A stretch of DNA of 17,796 bases from Chloroflexota bacterium (GTDB taxonomy: Bacteria > Chloroflexota > Dehalococcoidia > JACQGW01). Made by a program: the position numbers and the translations under genes. The notes beneath the pieces were generated by a model. That model was not told where the DNA came from. It saw only the letters and a list, made by a program, of their open reading frames with translations, and did not search any database. This document shows positions 7,042 through 13,957 of the stretch, one piece after another. The stretch is from positions 1-17,796 of the forward strand of contig JACQGW010000151.1 in NCBI GenBank assembly GCA_016199325.1, read 5' to 3'. Position 1 is the stretch's first letter. Each line of letters begins with the position of its first letter.

Positions 7042-7254
7042 CTAGCGGCCCGCGGCGGGGCCGTCGGCCAGCGCGGCGGCGGCTTCGGCGGCGCGGGCTA
7101 CTTCCGTGTCGCCGATCAGGCGGTGGGTGACGAAGCGCACCCGATTGGCGGCCGACCGCTTCTGGGCAAGGACGCCGTACCTGGCGAGCCGAGCCACGAA
7201 CTCGCCGGCCGGCAGCCCGGCCGGAGCCGTTTCGACCATCGCGATGTTCGTCTG
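7042..7254 (-). pseudogene. C-terminal stub of low-specificity L-threonine aldolase
   Basis: About 70 codons in frame from near 7254: QTNIAMVETAPAGLPAGEFV, then ARLARYGVLA and NRVRFVTHRLIGDTEVARA. This matches the last about 70 residues of the PLP-dependent threonine aldolase/beta-eliminating lyase family (TNIV, EFVARL, VRFVTH). The PLP lysine and the rest of the roughly 340-residue enzyme are missing. It begins within a few bases of the stop of the CocE-type gene on the same strand, so the upstream part was probably lost when these sequences were joined. An internal ATG at 7239 could allow translation, but no active enzyme would result. Confidence 0.65.
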
Positions 7255-7255
7255 A

Positions 7256-8995
7256 CTATCGGGGAATGACCGGGAGGATCAGGCGCGAGGGAGAGGTGCT
7301 GTCGTGGAACACCGTCTGTCTGGCCGGGACGAGCCGGTCGTCCGCGAAGTCGTTCGCCCCGGTGTTGTGGTTGCGATCGTAGTTGGGAAAGTCGCTGCTG
7401 GAGACGTCCAACCGGATGCGGTGCCCCGCCTTGAAGACCCAGGCGGTCGGCTCCAGCTCGATCCGATACCGATAGACGGCGCCGGGCGTGATCAAGCTGG
7501 GCTTCTCGACCGATTCCCGATAGCGCGCCCGCACGATTCCGGCGCAGAGGCCGATGGCCTTGCCGCTGGGAGAGACGTCGACCAGCTTCGCGGTGAAATC
7601 GGTATCGGCGGCGGTCGAGGCGGCCCAGAGCTCGACGGTGATGGGCCCGGTGACCTCGATCTCGCGCGCCAGCGGGTCGCCCACGAAGACGAGGACGTCC
7701 CGCCGGTAGTCGAGCGGCTGCTGGTCCCGGGGCTCGTAGTAGGCGCCCCTGCTGAAGATCGACATCACCGGGTCCCTGGGGTTGTAGACGTAGCTGTCCG
7801 CCGGCTCCGTCCCGGGCCGAACGGGGTGCAAGCGGCCGTCCCCGGCCGGCGTGTTGGCGGCGCCACCGCTGCGCAGGTAGAGGTCCGTGTAGACGGTTCG
7901 GGCCAGGGGCCATTCGTGCTCGTGCCGCCAGACGTTGTCGCCCATCACGAAGAGCTTGATGGGCGGCTCCTCCGTGACGCCGTTCGGGAGGCCCTTCAGC
8001 CAGTAGTCGAACCAGCGTAGGAGGATGTGGACGTAGTCGGCTTCGGCGCCGGGGCCGAAGTCGACCTCGCCGGTCCGACGTGGCAGGTCGTAGTAGGGGT
8101 CCATATGGTTCCAGGGGCCGATCAGGAGCTGCTGGTGCCGGCGAGCATGCTCGGTCATCGCGTTGCGGACCATCCCGGTGTAGTGCCGGATCGAGCCGCC
8201 GACGGAGATGTCAAACCAGCCGGTGACGTGGAGCGCGGGCACGGCGACCTGGTGGTGCTTCCGCTCATAGCCGAGGTAGTCGTACGGCATCAGGTCCAGC
8301 CATCGGCGGAAGTGCGGCGCCAGGTCGCCGAGCACCTCCTCCGGCAGCTCCCGCCAGGGCAGGTACCAGTACCACTTCCCGCGGTCGTAGCCCTCCCAGT
8401 GGGCGTAGGCTTCCGAAGCGGTCGATGGGCCGGCCGCCGGCGAGCCCTGCCGCCGGAAGGTCTCCGGCGCCATGCGGGCGATGAGCCAGAGGATGCGCCG
8501 GCCAACCCGAAAGACGGGGTGTTCCAGGGCGACCGCGGGCAGGCCCGAGGGCAACATGGCGACGAGCTGGGGCGGCCGCGCCTGGGCCAGCTCCCACTGG
8601 GTCCAGGCGCCGTAGGAATCGCCGAAGGTGCCGACTCGCCCGTTGCAATAGGGCAGCGTCGCCAGCCACTCGACGGTGTCATACCCGTCCTCGGTGTCAC
8701 GATGATCCCGGGAGAAGAAGGGGAAGAACTCGCCGTCGGAGGCGAACCGCCCGCGCACGTCCTGCAGAGCGACGACGTACCCGTGGGCGGCGGCCTCGCG
8801 GCCGATAGGCGCGTAGACTTCGGTGAGGCCGTCGTCGCTGCGTCGCTTGTCGTACGGCGTCCGGTAGAGCAGGCCGGGAAACCTCTCCTGCGCGTTCGGG
8901 CGGAAGACGTCGGCCCGGAGGATGGTACCATCCCGCATCCGGACGGGCAGGTTGGCATCCACCACGATCTCGTAGAGCTGCTCACCGATGGTCAC
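7256..8995 (-). CDS. CocE/NonD-type hydrolase (X-Pro dipeptidyl-peptidase S15 family)
   Basis: A 579-residue alpha/beta hydrolase for ester, amide or peptide bonds. The family pattern is complete: RADVFRP and RTPYDK near the start, DVRGRFASDGEF (about 79-90), nucleophile Ser in GDSYGA (about 125-130, family usually GxSYGG), Asp in HVTGWFDI and His in IGPWNH. A C-terminal jelly-roll (PXPD_C-like) follows with GPITVELWAAS, DVSPSGKA and HRIRLDVSSSDFP. The GTG at 8995 is chosen: GGAGG lies five bases upstream and it starts just before the domain. The in-frame ATG at 9055 lies inside promoter-like DNA with no ribosome site. No signal peptide, so cytoplasmic. The substrate is unknown. Confidence 0.9.
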   Translation of the reverse strand: MTIGEQLYEIVVDANLPVRMRDGTILRADVFRPNAQERFPGLLYRTPYDKRRSDDGLTEVYAPIGREAAAHGYVVALQDVRGRFASDGEFFPFFSRDHRDTEDGYDTVEWLATLPYCNGRVGTFGDSYGAWTQWELAQARPPQLVAMLPSGLPAVALEHPVFRVGRRILWLIARMAPETFRRQGSPAAGPSTASEAYAHWEGYDRGKWYWYLPWRELPEEVLGDLAPHFRRWLDLMPYDYLGYERKHHQVAVPALHVTGWFDISVGGSIRHYTGMVRNAMTEHARRHQQLLIGPWNHMDPYYDLPRRTGEVDFGPGAEADYVHILLRWFDYWLKGLPNGVTEEPPIKLFVMGDNVWRHEHEWPLARTVYTDLYLRSGGAANTPAGDGRLHPVRPGTEPADSYVYNPRDPVMSIFSRGAYYEPRDQQPLDYRRDVLVFVGDPLAREIEVTGPITVELWAASTAADTDFTAKLVDVSPSGKAIGLCAGIVRARYRESVEKPSLITPGAVYRYRIELEPTAWVFKAGHRIRLDVSSSDFPNYDRNHNTGANDFADDRLVPARQTVFHDSTSPSRLILPVIPR

Positions 8996-9045
8996 AGGAG
9001 CCTCCACGCGTCCCGGCAGCGGCTGCCGGTGTAATTCGTATCGAG

Positions 9046-9074
9046 TATATACCATTCCGGCTGACCCGCATCAA
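9046..9074 (-). promoter_or_regulatory. Probable promoter of the CocE-type hydrolase
   Basis: On the minus strand, TTGATG (9069-9074) and TATATA (9046-9051) are 17 bases apart; TATACT at 9044-9049 is an alternative -10. The AT-rich patch is conspicuous in GC-rich DNA. Transcription would start near 9040, leaving about 45 bases before the GTG at 8995. Confidence 0.5.
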
Positions 9075-9116
9075 CCGGGTGGCACGCCGCGCTGATCTGG
9101 ATGGATGCGGCTCGCC

Positions 9117-9137
9117 GATGTCATCCGTCATGCGTCG
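9117..9137. repeat. Short TGACG-type repeat, family D (partial)
   Basis: The words TGTCATCCGTCATGCGTC match the TCATGCGTCATGCGTC part of the array at 16031-16119. The rest of the divergent gap 9075-9274 shows no gene or clear promoter for the plus-strand gene beyond its ribosome site. Confidence 0.45.
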
Positions 9138-9274
9138 GCTTTCGAGAAGTGGCATGCCTTTTGCGGAGACATGCAGCGAACGCCAATCTTGCAGGCAGGC
9201 GCACATGGACGCCGGGGCCGCGGATCGGCGAGGGCGATCGCGGGCGAACAAGGGGTTAAGGAGGTAGCCAGTCG

Positions 9275-10081
9275 ATGGGTTCGAATCTAGGGCGACTGAC
9301 GACCCTCGGCCTGCTGGCCGGGCTCGCCGCCGGTGCCTACGTCTGGACGCAGCAGACGCCTCAGGGACGGCGCACCCTGGAGCAGGTCCAGCGACAGCTT
9401 CAGCGCGGCTGGATGCCGCGCCTGGAGCTGGAGAGGCCGAGCGGATGGATGCCGTTTGGGTTGCGCCGGCCACGGGGGTGGATGCCGTCGTTCATGGAGA
9501 CCGTTGCCGAGGGAACGCGCGATTTCCTGGAGCGCGGTTCTGAGGTCGCGGCGCGGCAGTACGGCATGGCGCAGCCGGCGATGCGCGTTGTCGGCGAGCG
9601 GCTGGGCGAGATGGGGAGCACGCTGGGGATGGGCGCCGTGCAGGTTGCCCGCGGTCTGGGCGAGACGGCGCAGCGGAGGGCTCTGCCGGCAGTTGCCGGT
9701 TGGCTCGGGATGCGGCGCGAGGAGGAGCTCGAAGACATCACCGGGGAGCGCCGCTGGTGGCAGCCGATCTTCCGCCCGCGCGTTCCGACGCCGATCATTG
9801 TAATGCCGACGGTTGGCTTCGGCGTCTTCACCGCCTGGCTTGGCCGTCTTGCGCTGGGCCTGTTCCAGACCGTGCTGACGACGGGGCTCTGGATTGTCGC
9901 CGCCGCCGCGTTCATCATTCTCGTCTATCGGCCCGAGCAGTTCCGGCTCGACACACTCGGGCGGGTGTTCTCGACCGCGTTCGAGTCAACCTGGCAAAGC
10001 ATGCGGTGGCTGATGGACCAGCTCGGCACGGCCGCCGGCACTGTGACCCGCCAGACGGAGTACGGCCGCCGGGCGGCATAG
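9275..10081 (+). CDS. Unrecognised membrane protein with triple GWMP repeat
   Basis: I do not recognise the family. A strong ribosome site (AAGGAGG) precedes the ATG, and codon use fits the neighbours, so it is likely real. The 268 residues hold an N-terminal membrane segment (TTLGLLAGLAAGAYVW, 9-24) followed by a TPQGRRTLEQ stretch like the start of YtxH-type small proteins. Then come three GWMP motifs at 45, 57 and 68 in an Arg/Pro-rich linker, an amphipathic middle, and two membrane helices at about 178-220 (VGFGVFTAWLGRLALGLFQT and LWIVAAAAFIILVY). The soluble C-terminus ends TRQTEYGRRAA. The role is unknown; a membrane-anchored scaffold is only a guess. Confidence 0.75.
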   Translation: MGSNLGRLTTLGLLAGLAAGAYVWTQQTPQGRRTLEQVQRQLQRGWMPRLELERPSGWMPFGLRRPRGWMPSFMETVAEGTRDFLERGSEVAARQYGMAQPAMRVVGERLGEMGSTLGMGAVQVARGLGETAQRRALPAVAGWLGMRREEELEDITGERRWWQPIFRPRVPTPIIVMPTVGFGVFTAWLGRLALGLFQTVLTTGLWIVAAAAFIILVYRPEQFRLDTLGRVFSTAFESTWQSMRWLMDQLGTAAGTVTRQTEYGRRAA

Positions 10082-10183
10082 GTCCAGAGGGCCGCCCGGA
10101 CCCCGGTCCACCAGAGGATTTCGACAGACTTCACGAGCGCGCCGTTCCCCGTTGGTGCGTCTCCTGGACGGTGCCGAGGTGCT

Positions 10184-12050
10184 ATGATGCGCTATCGCAC
10201 CATCGCCACGCCATCGGTGACGCCATCAGACCTGGCCACACCGTCTGCCACGCCAACCCGGACCGCCAGCCCGTCGCCGACGTGGACCGCCAGCCCGTCG
10301 CCATCCGCCACGCCAACGCAGACCGCGACCCTGACGCCGACCCGAACTGCGACGCCGACGCCCACGGCCACCCCGACCTCGACGCCCACGGCGACCCCGA
10401 CAGCCACGCCGACCCCGACAGCCACGCCGACCCCGACGCCGACGGCCACGCCCGACTGGCGCAGCGAGCTGACCGTCCAGCCCGGCTTCGCCGTCGTCCA
10501 GCCGGGCGAATCTGCCGAGTACACGATTCGGGTGACGAACACCGGCACCGTTTCGGACACGCTGGCCCTGGCCGCCGAGATCGACGCGCCGGGCGGCTTC
10601 ACGGCGATGCTGGCGTCCGACAGGGTCAGCCTGGGCGCCGGCATCAGCACGTTCGTCTCCAATCCCGTTCCCGCAGGAAAGCAGTGGAACGTCTCCGGCA
10701 CCTGGAACTTCAGCATCTGGGTGAAGGCGTCGCAGTCGATGCAGGTCGATTGGTTCCAGGCGGTCGGGTACAAGATCCGTACCGACGGCAGCGCCGCCCC
10801 GCTCTGGACCTCGCCGAACAAGAGCAGCACCTACTCGTTGAACAGCACGTCGTGGACGAACGCCCAGTGGTCTGACTCCCCGCCGTCGGGCTCCACCCTC
10901 AGCGCCGGCGAGCGCTACGCCGTCGAGTTCCAGCTCGTTCCCAAGAACGACTATCCCAATGCGATCGTCACGCTGGCGTACAACGACGCGACGCGCAGCT
11001 CGAACACCGTGACGCCCCTGGTGGAGACCTCGGCGCCGGCGGCGGTGCGCAGGAGCCACTACCGGATCGGCAAGGACACGGACCTGGCCGCGATGGAGTG
11101 GTACGCTCCCGTCAACACGCGGGGGACCGATATCGCCAGGTCGACGAACTTCCGGGTCCGCATCCAGGTCTACAACGACGGCGCGTCGGCCAAGACCTGG
11201 CAGCCGAAGCTGCAGTACTCCGTTGACCCGCCCGTGAGCTTCACCACCTGGCGGGACGTGGGGCAATCGGTGGCGACCTGCAGCGCGAACCAGTTCTGCC
11301 TGAACGATACCCCGCAGTACGGCAACGGGGCCACCATCCTGACGAGCACGTTCGGTCTTGGGACCAGCCCTGGGACGCCGGCCGACGGCTGGGCCTTCGA
11401 CACGACGAACCCGGCGCCGAGCATTACCCTGCCGGCAGCCAGCTACGCGGAGATCGAGTTCAACATCCAGGCTCGGAGCAGCACCCCCGTCAACGCCAAC
11501 TACGCCTTTCGCCTGCTCAACGGCACCAGCCTCCTGGACATCGAGTTCAGCGTCCACGCGAACAACAACGCCAACGTGGGCGATACCAACCTCCTCTTCC
11601 GTCTCTCCAACAGCGGCACGCCGATTGCGGTCACCGAGTACGGGAGGGTGGCCATCGGGAGCTCCAATGGCCCCACGCCGACGCCCGGCCCGCCGGCCCA
11701 CAACGAGCACCAGGCGTACGGTCCCAACACCTCGGCCTGCGCCAAATGCCATCGAGCCCACACCGCCGCGGGACCGCAGACGCTTCATCGAGTCGGGTCG
11801 GAGGAGGCGCTCTGCTTCACCTGCCACGACGGCACCAGCGCGCCGAACGTCAAGATCCAGTTCCAGAAGGCGTACGCTATGCCGATCGGGGCGACCTCAG
11901 ACGTTCACCGCGCGTCCGAGGCGCGCACCCGGGACTCGGCGAACTTCCGCGACGCCAACCGGCACGTGACGTGTACCGACCGCCATAACCCCCACCTCGC
12001 CTCTGCCGCCAAGCACACGCTGGGGAGCAACTACATCGGCGGCCCCCCAG
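10184..12050 (+). CDS. Thr-Pro linker / beta-domain / paired-CXXCH multihaem cytochrome-like protein (first frame of a frameshifted gene)
   Basis: Order seen: Thr-Pro-Ser linker (residues about 8-90, repeats of ATPTPT); a beta-sandwich start (ESAEYTIRVTNTGTVSDTLA, about 105-130); a second beta-rich part (about 155-500) with WNFSIWVKA and FRVRIQVYNDGA; then haem motifs CAKCH (519-523) and CFTCH (544-548). A third site reads CTDRH (597-601), where Cys is expected, so that haem site looks lost. A GAGG precedes the ATG, but there is no signal peptide before the linker, although CXXCH haem proteins mature outside the cytoplasm; the 5' end may be missing. The frame stays open to 12610, but after a C6 run at 12043-12048 the family pattern continues in the next frame (12051-13067). 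Confidence 0.7.
12043..12048 (+). other. Probable +1 frameshift at a run of six C
   Basis: Before the run the frame from 10184 gives SNYIGGP. After it the family-like sequence (GVWGVGGTYTDTW, then ELCFKCHSSWAFG) is one base over. Removing one C restores a continuous reading, IGGPQLGVWGVGG. This may be a sequencing or assembly error, a true mutation, or a slippery site. Confidence 0.7.
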
Positions 12051-13067
12051 TTGGGAGTCTGGGGCGTCGGCGGCACGTACACCGACACCTGGCAGCCGCC
12101 GATCTACACCACTGTGACCCAGACCACCTTTGTCTACGAGCTCTGCTTCAAGTGCCACTCCTCCTGGGCCTTCGGCAGCTCGCCGCCGCCTTTCAAACAG
12201 GGCGGCGGTTTTCAGCAGACGGAGCAGGCCAAGGAGTTCAACCCCGTTGCCGAGAAGGGCCGCGCCGGGATGTGGGGATCGGTGGTGCTCCATCTGGCCC
12301 TCGCCGTCATGCTGGCCGGCTGGATCTACAGCGGCGCGGCGAGGATGTCCGGCTATGTCGAGCTGGCGGAGGATCAGATGTTCGCCGACCGGCGCGACGC
12401 CTATCTCGCCGTCCGGAGCGGACCCGCCGCGACCACCGCGTTCCAGGGGCTCCAGATCCGTCTGGACCGGCTCTGGACCAGATACTGGGAGGGCGGCAAG
12501 ATCCGGAGCATTGCCAGCACGTTGACCGTGTCCGCACCGGGCCGCGGCCCGACCCAGACCTACGTCGAAGCCGGCAGCCCCCTGGGCTACGAGGGGGCGA
12601 ACATCCATAGCTACTGGCTGGTCATCCACGTCGGCTTCGCCAAGCTGGCCTTCGGCACTGTGCCCATCACCTTCGGCCTGGGCGTCGTCTATCTGCTCAA
12701 GCGCCGCGCCGAACGGCGTGGCTCCCGCAACCACTTCTACGCGTCTGTGCCCGAGCTGGCCCGCATCGACGGGCTGGGCTACCGCTTCACCGGGCTCGGG
12801 TTCGTCTTCATGGCGATCATGATCTTCTCAGGCTCGATCTGGGCCCACCAGGCGTGGGGGAACTACTGGAGCTGGGACCCCATCGAGACCTGGTCGGCGG
12901 CGACGTGGGTTTTCTACGGCATCAACCTCCACCTCCGCACCCTGTATCGGTTGGACGGCTATCGCGCGGCCTGGCTGTCGATGGCAACGCTCGCGCTCTC
13001 CGTGAGTGCCTTCTTTGGGGTGGCCTACGTAGCGCGCGGCGCACATGTGGAGTATCTGGTCACCTGA
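12051..13067 (+). CDS. Last CXXCH haem motif fused to a ResB segment and the C-terminal (tryptophan-rich) half of CcsA
   Basis: Second frame of the same reading. Residues 28-38 (VYELCFKCHSS) and EFNP near 65 end the paired-CXXCH domain. Residues about 70-175 look like part of ResB: a membrane helix GSVVLHLALAVMLAGWIYSG, then GYVELAEDQMF and LQIRLDRLWTRYWEGG. From about residue 184 it is CcsA/ResC: HSYWLVIHVGFAKLAFG, then the haem-handling WAHQAWGNYWSWDPIETW (264-281) and closing membrane helices. In system II cytochrome c maturation, ResB and CcsA together carry haem outward and attach it to CXXCH sites. Here the C-terminal part of ResB and the first helices of CcsA are missing, so activity is doubtful. 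TTG 12051 is only the start of the open frame, not a proven start codon. Confidence 0.75.
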   Translation: MGVWGVGGTYTDTWQPPIYTTVTQTTFVYELCFKCHSSWAFGSSPPPFKQGGGFQQTEQAKEFNPVAEKGRAGMWGSVVLHLALAVMLAGWIYSGAARMSGYVELAEDQMFADRRDAYLAVRSGPAATTAFQGLQIRLDRLWTRYWEGGKIRSIASTLTVSAPGRGPTQTYVEAGSPLGYEGANIHSYWLVIHVGFAKLAFGTVPITFGLGVVYLLKRRAERRGSRNHFYASVPELARIDGLGYRFTGLGFVFMAIMIFSGSIWAHQAWGNYWSWDPIETWSAATWVFYGINLHLRTLYRLDGYRAAWLSMATLALSVSAFFGVAYVARGAHVEYLVT

Positions 13068-13957
13068 GCTGGCCGCACGTCCTCTTTGTCACCGCTCCCT
13101 ACCATGCCGGCGTGGTGGAGTCCGCCGGCCGCTGGCCGCACCTTGGCTTCACCAACATGGCCGGCGCGCTCCAGGCCGCGGGCTTCGCCGCCGACATCTA
13201 CGACGCCATGACGAAGGAGCACTCCCTGGAGGAGATCCGCCGAACCATCACCGACGCGGCGCCGGACATCGTGGCAACCAGCGCCTACACCCCGGCCATT
13301 GCCGCAGCGGTGAGCGTGCTGCGGGCGGCCAAGGAGGTACACCCCCGCTGCACGACCGTGATGGGCGGCGTCCACGCGACGTTCTGCTACGAGGACGTCC
13401 TGGCGCGCTCCGGTGATGTCGTCGACTTCGTCGTGCGGGGTGAGGGCGAGGTGACGATGGTGGAGCTGGGATTGGCGCTGCGCGAGCGGGCCGACCCGGC
13501 AGGCGTCAAGGGGATCGCCTACCGGCGCGACGGGGCCATCGTCGCAACGCCACCGCGCCCCTTCATGCACACACTGGACGGTCTGCGCCCCGCCTGGGAG
13601 CGCGTGGATCGGAACGACTACACCCTCTTCCCGCTGCCGGGCTCGCGGCTGGCGGTCGTCGAGACCTCGCGGGGCTGTCCCTTTCATGGTGGCATCTTCC
13701 AAGGCGGCGCACGTGTTGCCTGCGCTGGGTCGCTCGCAATCCTTGCCGGGCGCGGAAATGACTCCTGGCGCGCAGGAATGTGTTCATTGCCAGGCTGCGA
13801 GTTCCCCCGAGTTGCTACGAGCTCCTACGCTCTCGGTCGCGGCTCGGATCTAGGTACGGCTGGCTCCCGCTCCTGGCTTGGATCGGGAAACGGCTCGCTC
13901 ACGGTCCGAACGCCTTCAGAGAGCGTCTGGACGCTGGGGTATTCGATGCGGGGATGA
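13064..13957 (+). pseudogene. BchE-like B12-binding/radical-SAM protein, truncated at the Fe-S motif
   Basis: From about 13064 the frame reads LSWPHVLFVTAPYHAG, GRWPHLGFTNMAGALQAAG, DIVATSAYTPAI, TVMGGVHATFCYEDVL and VVRGEGEVTMVEL. This is the cobalamin-binding half and linker typical of the BchE/P-methylase family of radical-SAM enzymes. At ETSRGCPF (Cys codon 13676-13678) the CxxxCxxC iron-sulfur motif should continue, but the sequence changes to HGGIFQGGARVACAG and runs as non-homologous sequence to a stop at 13955-13957. The whole radical-SAM barrel is missing. There is no ATG, GTG or TTG at the start of homology; a CTG at 13064 overlaps the preceding stop codon. So the 5' end may be damaged too. 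A family-B repeat lies about 110 bp after the break. Confidence 0.75.
13799..13828. repeat. Short tandem repeat, family B (10-bp unit), at pgpH stop
   Basis: Three 10-bp units, GAGTTCCCCC, GAGTTGCTAC and GAGCTCCTAC, of the same family as 4451-4495 (other strand). The pgpH stop codon (TAG, minus strand, 13825-13827) is part of the last unit. Confidence 0.7.

Noticed and set aside
8995..9055. Upstream ATG start (9055) for the CocE-type hydrolase
   Set aside because: It lies in promoter-like AT-rich DNA and lacks a ribosome site; GTG 8995 has GGAGG at good spacing.
10226..11827. Open frame of 533 codons on the minus strand
   Set aside because: It is antisense to the cytochrome-like gene, with Arg/Gly-rich sequence and no recognisable domain.
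12051..12610. Continuation of the frame from 10184 up to the stop at 12610
   Set aside because: After the C6 run this frame becomes Arg/Leu/His-rich with no family pattern, whereas the next frame carries CFKCH, ResB and CcsA sequence.
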